Shown piece after piece: positions 1 through 9,318 of a stretch of DNA of 64,000 nt. The DNA lies in contig NZ_QSDR01000004.1 of assembly GCF_003464085.1 (NCBI RefSeq), positions 62,001 through 126,000 of the forward strand. The letters are read 5' to 3'. The position numbers and the translations under genes were made by a program. Positions within the stretch are counted from its first letter, which is position 1. Each line of letters starts with the position of its first letter. Under the pieces are notes generated by a model that saw nothing but the letters and a program-made list of their open reading frames with translations, did not search any database and was not told the origin of the DNA. Source of the stretch: Clostridium sp. AM58-1XD. GTDB lineage: Bacteria > Bacillota > Clostridia > Lachnospirales > Lachnospiraceae.

Positions 1-151
1 ATAGACTTCATTTTTCTTATCTTGCAACGATATTCAACCGCAAGTTTCGACAAATTTGCCCGGCATCTTACTTCTATCCCATATATTGTGATGAAGGGTC
101 ATTTTTCCCACAACTTCTGTAAAATCCGCTTCAAAATCCGCCAAAAAGTAA

Positions 152-173
152 AGAGTCTGACAAGTCAGACTCT
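152..173 (-). terminator. terminator after the DHHW gene
   Basis: A perfect 10-bp stem (AGAGTCTGAC, two-base loop, GTCAGACTCT) lies about 95 bases downstream of the DHHW gene stop. Read on the minus strand it is followed by TTTACTTTTT. Bases 1-151 hold no recognisable gene. Confidence 0.65.
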
Positions 174-266
174 CATTTTACAGAAAGCCATCTTGTGACA
201 CAATTCTCTATCTGATGGCATACAAACTCACAACTATCATTTTTGTCGGAAATGAAAGACTTTTCA

Positions 267-1718
267 TCACTGGTTCAAAAGCGCCTGGATCTGAAGCGGT
301 TTTTTAACGCTGAGCACGTCTGCGTTATTGATGAAAATCACATCCTGAACATTGTTTTCTTTTACAAAATTGACAAGATTCTTTTTGTAATACCGGTAAT
401 CGATAACATGCACCGTCTGATAATGGTCTACAAGGAACGGAACAAACGCATTTCCAAAAGATTCCTTAATTACGACACAGGAAGAGCCGTCCGTAATGAC
501 TGGATTGTCGATTCTGGAATATGGATTGTCTCCGCCGATAAAGCAGCTGTACTTTACACCTGGCGCATATTTGCTGACATCATTGATAATTTTCCACTTC
601 CGTTCCTCTCCGCTCTTCTCAACAAACATCATGTTGTTCGTGCTGCTGGGTACGTAAGCCTCAATGTCATCCGGATTATTTTTCAAAACCTCGGACTGGT
701 TGCTGAATGCATAAAAGCTTCCTACAAAGTGTTCAAATACCACTTTCTCATACTCGTCCAGGCTCTTTGGCTCGATTCCCTTGGCCGCGGCAAATTCTTT
801 GTATGCGTAGTACGCGCCCAATGCCGTCCAGTGGTGGTCCGTATTATAGTAAATATACTCTGCGTTATGTTTTTTCAGCGTATCGAAAATAGATACCTTT
901 TTCACGGAATTGTCGATCTGACCGTATACGTAGTCGAACGCCTTGTCCTGTGGAGAGCTCTTTAACGACTTCTGAATCTCCTCGTCCAGGCATACGCTTA
1001 CAGCAGTCGGTACCAGCATGTCGTAAACCGTTGCTACGCCCTGGAATTTTTGGGCTGCCTCATTGATCACAGAAGCATAGAGATCAGCGCCCTCTCTGCT
1101 GAAGTAGTAGAGTTCAAAGCCTCTTCCTTCCGCGATATAGACCGTTCCCGCCACCTCCGGTTCCGTATGAATGGTAGCGTCCTGAAGCTGTTCTTCCGTA
1201 CTCTCCTCAGTTGGCTCTTCTGTCTCCTCTGTGGCTTCCGTAGCAGCCGCTTCTGCTGCATCCTCTCCGGACTCACTTTCAGCAGTCAAAGCGCCGCCCT
1301 GCTCCCCGCCTTCCGGAGACTGGTCCGGACCATCTGCTTTGCCTTCTGAAGGAATGACATCCGGAATATCATCTCCCACCGATGTGTTCCCGAATATCTG
1401 CTGCGTCTTGATCCCGTACAGTTCCTTCAGGCTGGAATTAGCCGTCAGAAGGGCTTCACGGAAAGGAAAGGTATCCGCATACCATGTAGAAATCTGGCTG
1501 AAATACTCCCCGTTCAGGAATGTTTCCAGCTGAAATTCCGGAAACTTCTCCAGTTCTCTTTTCTCCACTTCCGACACCTTCGGCCTGAGAGGCATAATAA
1601 TTCCAATCACAAAGAATATAAACAGGCCCGCAGCAAACAGATATGCCGTCACGGCATCTCTGCGCCTCATAAGCCTTCGCTTTTTTAATTTCATCTGATA
1701 ACTTCTCATATTTTTCAT
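267..1718 (-). CDS. DHHW-family (AlgJ/AlgX-like) membrane-anchored protein
   Basis: Predicted 483-residue protein of the DHHW family, related to the SGNH-fold AlgJ/AlgX proteins that help O-acetylate exported polysaccharides. A basic N-terminus and one membrane segment (about residues 24-45) suggest a cell-surface anchor. A Glu/Thr-rich, probably disordered linker covers about residues 120-185. The family signature TDHHW sits near residue 293, inside the extracellular domain. It starts 11 bases after the MBOAT gene stop, so the two are one transcription unit, as in AlgI-AlgJ type pairs. The start at 1718 has an AGAAGG Shine-Dalgarno sequence; nearby ATG codons at residues 4 and 9 are alternatives. 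The acyl acceptor cannot be read from the sequence; the neighbouring NRPS-like gene makes a lipopeptide or modified wall polymer possible, but that is inference. Confidence 0.8.
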   Translation of the reverse strand: MKNMRSYQMKLKKRRLMRRRDAVTAYLFAAGLFIFFVIGIIMPLRPKVSEVEKRELEKFPEFQLETFLNGEYFSQISTWYADTFPFREALLTANSSLKELYGIKTQQIFGNTSVGDDIPDVIPSEGKADGPDQSPEGGEQGGALTAESESGEDAAEAAATEATEETEEPTEESTEEQLQDATIHTEPEVAGTVYIAEGRGFELYYFSREGADLYASVINEAAQKFQGVATVYDMLVPTAVSVCLDEEIQKSLKSSPQDKAFDYVYGQIDNSVKKVSIFDTLKKHNAEYIYYNTDHHWTALGAYYAYKEFAAAKGIEPKSLDEYEKVVFEHFVGSFYAFSNQSEVLKNNPDDIEAYVPSSTNNMMFVEKSGEERKWKIINDVSKYAPGVKYSCFIGGDNPYSRIDNPVITDGSSCVVIKESFGNAFVPFLVDHYQTVHVIDYRYYKKNLVNFVKENNVQDVIFINNADVLSVKKPLQIQALLNQ

Positions 1719-1729
1719 TCAACCTTCTT

Positions 1730-3166
1730 CTAAAACTGGAAATATAAAAACGGGTTATAACTGTTTCCAACAAGGGCCAGAATCGATAATCCCCAAAGGA
1801 ATACCATGATGGCCACCTGACCGATATATACCGGATAAGGCATGCGGAAATTATAAGAATACCATTTCAGCAGCCATTCTTTTATCTTCTTAAACAGCGG
1901 TGTCACAGCAAGGAGTGCATAGATCATAAAGAAAATGTTATTTTTCAGCACAATTTCTGTCTGAATGTCCATTACTCCATTGCCGTTCAGGCCAAACATA
2001 CCCTTTATGATTACCGCAACATTGCCCAGGTTCTCAGAACGGAACAGAATCCACCCGAAATAAATGACGATCAGGGCATAAACATGACCGAAAAAGGATG
2101 GTATTTTCTCCAGAACTCTGCCCAGAAATGCCCGCTCGATCAGCAGGAAAACGAAGAAATACAATCCCCAGAGAACATAATTCCAGCTGGCTCCATGCCA
2201 GAAGCCGGTCAGGAGCCAGACCACAAACAGGTTTCTGACGTTCTTTAAAAGGCTGCAGCGGCTTCCTCCCAACGGGATATATACATAATCCCTGAAAAAG
2301 CTGCTCAAAGTCATGTGCCATCTTCTCCAGAAGTCTTTAATGGATACTGCCGTATATGGATAATTGAAGTTTTCTTCGTAGTGAAGGCCGATCATCTGCC
2401 CCATTCCGATTGCCATATCCGAATAGGCAGAAAAATCCAGATAAATCTGGAACATGTACATGAGTACTCCCACCCACAGACCTGCTGCTGGAATCTTCGC
2501 CAGCTCTCCTGCCGCTACCGGAAGAAGGGCATCCGCGATACTTGCACAGCTGTTGGCCAGCACAGCTTTCTTTGCCAGTCCGATAAAAAAACGGCGTATT
2601 CCTGATCCTACTCCGGAAAGCCTGACGGAACGGTCTTCCAGCTCCTTTGCAACGTATTCATAGCGCACGATCGGACCGGCGATGCACTGATGGAACAGTC
2701 CGGCATACAGAAGAAGCATCCAGTACTTTTTCTGCGCCTCCACTTCTCCACGGTAGACGTCCACCACATAAGAAATGAGCTGAAAGGTGTAAAAAGAAAT
2801 ACCGATCGGAAGAACAATCTGAGGCACGACTGCCGGAACGTGAAATACTGCCTGCACATTTCCCAAAAGAAAGGTCAGGTATTTAAAAATTCCGAGTACG
2901 ATGACAAGGCCTGCACAGCCGGCGGCCATCCACTGCTTTTTCCTTTTCTCGTCTTCTCTGTTCTGCTCAATCTGTACGGCCGATCCCCACGCGATAAATA
3001 CCATGCCGATCAGCAGGATCAGATAGCGCGGTCCGCCCCATGAATAAAAGATCAGCGAAAAGATGAGCATCTCTATATTTTTTGCCTTTATGTTCGGCAT
3101 AAAACGGTACAAAATCAGGTTCAAAGGTAAAAAAAACAGTACAAAAAACAGACTAGAAAAAACCAT
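1730..3166 (-). CDS. MBOAT family O-acyltransferase (AlgI/DltB-like)
   Basis: Predicted 478-residue polytopic membrane O-acyltransferase. In AlgI and DltB relatives such proteins pass an acyl group across the membrane to a polysaccharide or teichoic acid. The sequence shows many hydrophobic segments, the conserved DFWRRWHMTLSSFFRDYVY block (around residue 285) and the catalytic His in GFWHGASW (around residue 320). Length matches AlgI (about 470-520). It is followed after 11 bases by the DHHW gene, the usual partner. Upstream is a 420-bp gap with a terminator, so it probably has its own promoter. Start at 3166 has AAGGGG about 10 bases upstream. Confidence 0.88.
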   Translation of the reverse strand: MVFSSLFFVLFFLPLNLILYRFMPNIKAKNIEMLIFSLIFYSWGGPRYLILLIGMVFIAWGSAVQIEQNREDEKRKKQWMAAGCAGLVIVLGIFKYLTFLLGNVQAVFHVPAVVPQIVLPIGISFYTFQLISYVVDVYRGEVEAQKKYWMLLLYAGLFHQCIAGPIVRYEYVAKELEDRSVRLSGVGSGIRRFFIGLAKKAVLANSCASIADALLPVAAGELAKIPAAGLWVGVLMYMFQIYLDFSAYSDMAIGMGQMIGLHYEENFNYPYTAVSIKDFWRRWHMTLSSFFRDYVYIPLGGSRCSLLKNVRNLFVVWLLTGFWHGASWNYVLWGLYFFVFLLIERAFLGRVLEKIPSFFGHVYALIVIYFGWILFRSENLGNVAVIIKGMFGLNGNGVMDIQTEIVLKNNIFFMIYALLAVTPLFKKIKEWLLKWYSYNFRMPYPVYIGQVAIMVFLWGLSILALVGNSYNPFLYFQF

Positions 3167-3411
3167 ATGTATTATCCCCTTATCTATCAGAACGCCCTCT
3201 TCGGGCCGTCAGTATTCTTTCTTTCTTCACTCCGTGCTTTCACTGTCCTGTCAATTCATGGCGGTATGCCTTTTTTCGACAAAAAGCACTCCTACCTATT
3301 ATACACAACACGCCCCTATGTTTCCAACTCTTTTTTTACGAAATTCCTGCATTTTTTTCCATAATCTTTATATAAAGTTACCTTATTTTCCCTGCTTCTT
3401 TTAAAACGTCG

Positions 3412-3464
3412 AAAAAAGAGGCGGACTGAACGAATTTTCATCCGTTTCAGAAGCCTCTTTTTTT
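3412..3464 (-). terminator. terminator between the NRPS-like gene and MBOAT
   Basis: Inverted repeat with outer arms AAAAAAGAGGC and GCCTCTTTTTTTT and a partly paired centre, ending in a T tract on the minus strand. It lies in the 420-bp gap (3167-3585) between the stop of the NRPS-like gene and the start of MBOAT. The rest of the gap is AT-rich and holds no gene; it presumably includes the MBOAT promoter. Confidence 0.75.
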
Positions 3465-3585
3465 ACTTATTGTATGATATCTGATATTTTTTCTCTGTCG
3501 AAAATCGGCAGCAAAATAAGAAGCTGTCGGTGTTCGGTCCTCCCTTACTGCATGTCGATTCCCTTAAATCGTATTTCTCCAGGAA

Positions 3586-6500
3586 TCAGCTGATTTTCAC
3601 AGTGGACGGCAAGATATGCCTCAGTTTTTCCATATCCGGTTCCTTTGTCCCATAAATCTCCGCTGTCAGCACTAGCTTATTCTCTTCTGCATATCTGATA
3701 TATGCTTCTGCCGACCGGATTCCCTCATATTCGCAGAGAACATGCTCCAGCTTATGAAGATTCAGGAAGAAACGGCCTGCAATCCCTTCCGACATGACCG
3801 TCCTGCCCCCATTTTCGATCATATCGATGGAACCGTCGGGAAGAATACGGGCAGTCCGCCCAGTTTGATAGAGTACGCCTTTACCATAGGGATTCGTAAT
3901 TTTATCCATCCATCCCTTCGTCTCATAGTCCATAATATAAAGATTTCCCCAGCCTCCGTACGGCTGCTTGCGGCAGTTCTCATCCAGAATATATGCTTTT
4001 ACCTTCGTATCTGCATCGACATTTCCAATCAGTTCGCAGCCGGCTTCCTTATTAACGGTTCCAGCCGCAATAAAATAATGTTTGGGAAACATCGTCTCCG
4101 GCAGATGCTTTTTCAGTTTGCGCACGGATGGTTCGTCCAGCATGGCTTCCAGAATCACCTCCAGACAGGTCATAAATATGTCAAGCTGCTGTTTATCAAA
4201 TCTGTTTTCCCAGTAGCGAAGCTCGTAATAGTATCCTCTTGTATCCGCCATCACCTGCAGATGGAATGGCAGGGAATCCAGCTGCATTTTCATCCGCTCT
4301 GCCGGCGCGCCTCCAATCTCATCGATGTTCAGAATATCTCCCTGGTACTGAAAGAACATTTCATCTGCATGCAGCGTGGAGATATAGCAGCGCATCGTAT
4401 TCATAATCTGCTTTCCATGCTTTTTCAGCAGGTGAGGGACCGTTTCATGGGCTGCATTTGTATACCTGAAATAATAAGTCAAAAAAAGGGGACCGGCCAG
4501 CCTGTTCCATCGGCTGTCCGTTCTGCCGCTGTGAATGCTGGTGCTCACCGTATCCTTTTCATTGCTGAAAATACTGATACAGTAATTAAAAGCGGTCAAA
4601 AACATGACATTTTCTGAAACGCCGTTTTTGCGGCAGAACGCCGTTACCTTTTTCTTATTCAGGCTGTCAAAACGCTTTTTTATAGCTGCATTCCGGCCCT
4701 GCTGCAGGTCATGGCAGTCCTTGCGTGTCAGAATGCTCTTCCTGATTTTAAAGTCCTTCATCAGATTTTGAAAATACTGCTCATTTTCTGTGCGAAGTCC
4801 CCTTGCATCCCGGTCTTTTTCATCCAGGATATACTCATAAAACGTATATGTTTCTTTTTCTACGGTTCTTCCGCGGTAGAGGTCATTAAGATCTTCGAAC
4901 AGGATGTTCATGGTCATGCCGTCTCCCATAATGTGAGCAATGTCCAGGAAGAAATAATTGTGGGAATCTGTCTCGTAGATCCCTCCGTGGTAGAGAGGTT
5001 CATTTTCCCCGTACATGTAAGGCCTGATCAGCCTCTTTTGCGTTTCCTCCCACTCCGGACCGCTCAAGTTTACGATTGGTATCTCTACTTTCCGTTCATC
5101 ATCACGAAAATTCTTATACACGCCCTGATCCTGCTGTATAATGTCTTTCAACCCAGGATGGACATCGAATAAATCTTCCGCCGCCTTTTTCAGGCGCAGA
5201 AGGTCTACGCTTTTGTCCAGGCGGAACAGAAACGGCAGATTGGCCGTTGTGTTTCCCCGCATTACATACGCAAAGAAAAGCTGGAGATTCGTAAGAGGAT
5301 AGACGTCTCTCACCGTAAAATCCACCTGTTCTTTCTTCCTGCTCTCAACTGCGAACCCTTCCAGCCTCCGAACGGTCGTATATACCATAAGATCATTCAA
5401 TGTCATGGAGATATTCAGTCTGTCATAAAGGCTGGTCAGGAGCAGCACGCTGCCGAGAGAGTCCATTCCTGCTTCATAGATATCCGTATCAATGCCGAAC
5501 CGGCGGTGTCCCAGCACCTTTGCAATGCACTCATAGATTTCTGCCTGCAGCTCATTTTCCGGACGATGCACGCTGGCAAGCTGCTCCTCTTCCATTTTTC
5601 TTTGGCTGAAATAGGCCGTTCGAATGATTTTTTTGGATGAAGTTTTCTCAAATGGATTTTCTCTCACCCTGCATTTCATGATTCGTTTATATGTAGGAAG
5701 ATCCTGATTATGGCTTTTTATAATTTCATTCACCGCCGATTCTATATCCGCAATTTCAGCCGCTTCTGCAAATTTAAAATTTGGATAAACTTCAGCCGAG
5801 ATGGTATCTTCATCTCCAAACACCAGAATATCTTCGATCAGCTGCTCATCCTCAAACATATTTTCCAGCTGCTCCGGCGCTACGTTTTCTCCATTACTAA
5901 GTATGATCAGATTCTTTTTCCGGCCTGTGAGATAGAGGAAATTTTCTTCATCTACATATCCGATATCACCGGTACGGAGCCAACCGTCTTCCGTCATCAC
6001 TTCCGCCGTTTTGTCCGGTTCCTTATAGTATCCCATCATAACGGAAGGGCTTTTTACCTGAATCTCTCCATCTGCGATCCGCACTTTGCAGCGGTCTACA
6101 ATTTTACCAACTGACGAAACCTTATCCGGCCTTGTCCAGTCAGGAGAGGATATTTTCGGCGAACATTCCGACATCCCATACCCCTGGGCAATGGCAATAC
6201 CAAGCCTGCTGTAATTGTCCGCCAGTTCCGGTGCCAGATATCCGCCTCCACTGATGATCTTATGAAGGCGTTTCCCAAGCACAGCATCCATAATTTCACG
6301 GATCGGGCGCTCCGGTTCCTGCTTCATCATGATGGAAATCCTGTTATAAAGCGCCTTTGCTACCATGGGAACCATACGGATCACTGTCGGCTGGAATAAC
6401 TGGATATGGGCAGCCAGCTTGGCCATGTCCCGGTTCAGACAGAGCATGCTCCCATAGCGCATGGCAAGAAAAACATCTCCATTTAAGCAGAACACGTGAT

Positions 6501-7154
6501 GAATAGGCAGGATATTCAGATAAATTTCTTTTTCGGGATGGTCGGTGTCAGTAGTACAGAATGTATTGTCGATCAGATTTTCATGAGAGAGCATGACTCC
6601 CTTTCCTCTTCCTGTTGTTCCTGAGGTAAAAAGAATCATGGCGCAGTCTTTTTCAGATATGTATGCGTTTGACGCCTTTCCGGCGTATGCCTTTAAAATG
6701 TTGTCGGAACAGGGTGCGTGCTTTCCGTGCTGAAGAGATATGCAGTCTGTAACAGCAGGGCACCTTTCTTCGGCTCCTTCAGCAAGCGCCCGATGCTCCC
6801 AGTCGTAAAACAGGATGTCCACATCGGAGCGGTTCAGGCAGTCGCAGAAGGTTTCCATGTCCATCTGCACATCCAGTGGGATTCCCACATTGCCGTTGCT
6901 CATCGCACCCAGAAGCACAGCGAGATAGTGATGGCTGCTGCTTCCCATCAGTCCGATCTTTACCTTATGGCCCGCTTTTTTATCCTGTTCCTTCACCCAG
7001 GCGGCGACCGCACTGCATTCTTCTGCAAATTCCCTGAGGTTACATCATACATTACATCATTATCCTCATAACGTAAAAAAATGCGTTCTCCATGTTTCCT
7101 ACCTGCATGCAGCACCAGGTCACGGATGGTCTTTGTGTTCTGATAAGTTATCAT
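3586..7154 (-). CDS. single-module NRPS-like protein, A-T-C plus partial A (one frameshift)
   Basis: About 1189 residues after repair of one frameshift near 7040 (AAA read as AA; repaired reading DVNLREFAEEC). The start at 7154 follows AGAGGAGAAAAT. Domains: adenylation (residues about 1-490; P-loop FTSGTTGRGKG, GYGMSECSP, LRTGDIGYVDEE, Lys in KTSSKKIIR), carrier (phosphopantetheine Ser in GMDSLG near 563), condensation (about 605-1000; active-site region reads AHIMGDG, so the first His of HHxxxDG is Ala), then about 155 residues resembling only the C-terminal half of an adenylation domain (YILDENCRKQPYGG, YQTGRTARILPDGS). No thioesterase or reductase domain is visible. It probably activates and condenses an amino or fatty acid for a small product. 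MBOAT and DHHW genes follow on the same strand and a TetR gene diverges from it, suggesting a small export/modification locus. Product unknown. Confidence 0.8.
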
Positions 7155-7379
7155 ATTTTCTCCTCTTATATCGGCAGGTACAAAGAACATTACCTGATTC
7201 ACAATATAGCACATCTGGTTTTCGGGCGCAATCGAAGATTAATCGACTTTTTGTTTAAAATCAAAATGATGGCTTATATGTTTCGGCACTGGTCAATTGT
7301 GCTGCGTACAAAAACCACTATCATTTCTTTAAAGTAATCGAATCCCTTCATTTCCAAAAAACACCTGGAAGAAATTTTC

Positions 7380-7408
7380 TTGACATCTTCTTCTCATTGT
7401 GTAACAAT
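7380..7408 (+). promoter_or_regulatory. promoter of the TetR-family gene, with nearby dyad
   Basis: A TTGACA -35 at 7380-7385, a 17-bp spacer and AACAAT at 7403-7408 as a weak -10. A small dyad, TAAC-AATA-GTTA, overlaps the -10 and could be a self-operator for the TetR product. The 305-bp gap 7155-7459 separates this gene from the divergent NRPS-like gene and holds no other feature I recognise. Confidence 0.45.
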
Positions 7409-7459
7409 AGTTATGCAACATATGTAATTTATTAATTTCTTTATAAGGAGCCCCTCTGT

Positions 7460-8047
7460 ATGCCGCCTAAAGCAAAAATAACAAAAGAAATGATTTTGAA
7501 TACAGTACTTAATATTACAAGAGAAACAGGATTTGAAACAGTAAATGCCAGAAGTATTGCAGGGAAATTGCAATGTTCCACCCGGCCGATCTTTACTTGT
7601 TATGAAAACATGGATGAGTTAAAAAAAGACTTTCTTGCTTTTGCATATGAATACTATGAGCAGTATGTCGCTGATTATCAGAATCGTGTGATGGTCAGCC
7701 CCCTGCTGACCGATCCTCTTTCCTATATAGACTTTGCTCAGAAAGAAACTCATTTATTTAAACTGATCTTTATAAACGATATGGATTTAAATATGACAGA
7801 AGCAAAGGATTTTTACCGAGAAACCGACAATGAAGAAAAGGCCAGAACATTTTCAGAAACCATTGGAGTAGAATGCGAACAGGGAAAATCTATTTTTTTA
7901 GACTTATTCCTCTATACTCATGGAATAGCCTCTTTGGCAGCTACTAAAAAAATCACATTAGACAGAAGCAGCGCTGAAAAAATGATCATCAACATATTAT
8001 CGGCTTTTATCAGGCAGGTAAAACCGGACTGGAATTTACCAGTATAA
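7460..8047 (+). CDS. TetR/AcrR family transcriptional regulator
   Basis: 195-residue predicted repressor. The N-terminal 50 residues fit a TetR helix-turn-helix (ARSIAGKLQCSTRPIFTCYENMDEL: two helices, then the usual YxxF/Y-like stretch before the third helix). The helical remainder should form the ligand-binding domain and has no named match. ATAAGGAGCC lies upstream of the ATG. It is divergent from the NRPS-like gene and followed by the methyltransferase gene, so it may control either. Confident as to family; the ligand is unknown. Confidence 0.85.
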   Translation: MPPKAKITKEMILNTVLNITRETGFETVNARSIAGKLQCSTRPIFTCYENMDELKKDFLAFAYEYYEQYVADYQNRVMVSPLLTDPLSYIDFAQKETHLFKLIFINDMDLNMTEAKDFYRETDNEEKARTFSETIGVECEQGKSIFLDLFLYTHGIASLAATKKITLDRSSAEKMIINILSAFIRQVKPDWNLPV

Positions 8048-8103
8048 GTCTATCTATTGTTTCCTAATTTCCGATTACAAACCAGTTGAAGGAGGATTAT
8101 CAT

Positions 8104-8894
8104 ATGAAAACAAACCAGTATTTAATCGACTTTTACAGCAGTTTTAACGAGGATAGCCGGCTTGCGCCAAAGCATGGATCAGTAGAGTTTCTTACCACAA
8201 TGCGTTATATTGAAAAGTATGCAAAACCAGACAGCCATATGCTGGAAATCGGCGCTGGAACCGGCCGGTATTCTCACGCCTGGCACGCCAGGGATATACG
8301 GTTGATGCGGTGGAGCTGGTTGAACATAATATAGAAATCTTCCGTCAGAATACGCAGTCCGATGAGCGTATCTCGATTATCCAGGGCAATGCTTTGGACT
8401 TATCCGACTTCCCAGACAATCAATATGACATTACGCTGCTGTTAGGACCGCTGTATCACCTTTACAGCACAGAAGACAAACGCCAGGCTCTGGCCGAAGC
8501 AATTCGTGTAACAAAACGCGGCGGAGTGATCTTTGCCGCATATGTCATATCCGACGGCTGCCTTCTCGATGAAGGTTTCCGCCGCGGTAATATCAATGTG
8601 GCGGAATATATCAAAAATGGCCTGCTTGATTCTGAAACCTTCGCCGCCAAATCCGAACCCAAGGACTTATTTGAGCTTGTCCGCAAAGAAGACATCGACG
8701 ATTTAATGGCCGTATTTCCAGTCGTCCGGCTGCATTACATCGCGGCAGACGGATGCGCCTTATTTATGCGTGAGGCTGTCGATGCAATGAGTGACGATGA
8801 ATTTCAATTGTATTTAAAATACCATTATGCGGTCTGTGAAAGGGCAGATATGACCGGAATTACGAGCCATGCGGTCGATATATTCAGGAAATAA
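8104..8894 (+). CDS. class I SAM-dependent methyltransferase (one frameshift)
   Basis: 263 residues after repair. The start at 8104 follows a strong AAGGAGG. SAM-binding motif I is [12 protein letters not shown] (about residues 44-55); further class I motifs follow ([10 protein letters not shown], the acidic-loop region; [25 protein letters not shown]). The reading frame breaks near 8290: the DNA reads CACGCCTGGCA where CACGCCCTGGCA gives the expected [17 protein letters not shown], a CCC-to-CC loss. Similar to small-molecule methyltransferases of Firmicutes; the substrate is not recognisable. It follows the TetR gene after 56 bases and may be its target. Confidence 0.8.
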
Positions 8895-8932
8895 CTAGCA
8901 GGCTTGAAACGCTTCCCACTACTCCGACCGGA

Positions 8933-9036
8933 CATGTTTTCAATAAATATCCCGTAGCCTTTGGTTGAGTCCTGTATGAACACATGGGTCACCGCCCCAA
9001 CCAGCTTCCCATCCTGGATGATTGGCGATCCTGACA
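8933..9036. repeat. left copy of the 104-bp direct repeat (spoIVB 3' fragment)
   Basis: Base-for-base identical to 30624-30727, which codes for the C-terminal part of SpoIVB from just after the catalytic MSGSP start to ENM. Only the right copy belongs to a complete gene. The two copies bracket the defence island at a distance of 21,691 bp. Flanks differ at both ends immediately outside the repeat (8932 A versus 30623 G; 9037 C versus 30728 T). Confidence 0.95.
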
Positions 9037-9171
9037 CGATTGAGTCAAGTAAGGGACAACATTGATATCTTCAATTTTCAAACTGCCAAAAACCATTCCG
9101 AGAGAAGTCACTTCTACACGGTCATCATATACAGCCACCTGAATGCTGGACGGATGGAGATAGCTACGATG
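9037..9171 (-). pseudogene. fragment of an AlbA_2/ATP-binding regulator-like gene
   Basis: On the minus strand, starting just after an in-frame stop at 9172-9174, an open stretch reads HRSYLHPSSIQVAVYDDR followed by VEVTS and a GSLKIEDI tail. This resembles the ATP-binding region (HREY...ITSPG) of AlbA_2-type regulators. It has no start, loses similarity after GSLKIEDI, and ends at the boundary of the 104-bp repeat. It is not a copy of the intact AlbA_2 gene at 9319-10785. Bases 9172-9318 hold nothing I recognise. The call rests on motif likeness only. Confidence 0.45.
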
Positions 9172-9318
9172 TTATGCAAAGTTAGTTCCGAATCCCCCAG
9201 AATAAAGGAATCCGAAACTTTTTACTTTTTTCGGTCTGACAGGCACTTTCTAAAATGGCACGGAAAGCACACCTGTGCATTCTTCTCATGCTCGCGGTTG
9301 CCCTATCCCTTAACCAAA

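Noticed and set aside
1..198. Open frame of about 65 codons at the left edge on the plus strand
   Set aside because: No start, no recognisable motif, and it runs through the clear DHHW terminator hairpin; could be chance.
8825..9037. Minus-strand frame starting with a SpoIVB-like MSGSP peptide
   Set aside because: It is the orphan repeat fused to unrelated sequence and ends antisense inside the methyltransferase; no promoter or ribosome site.
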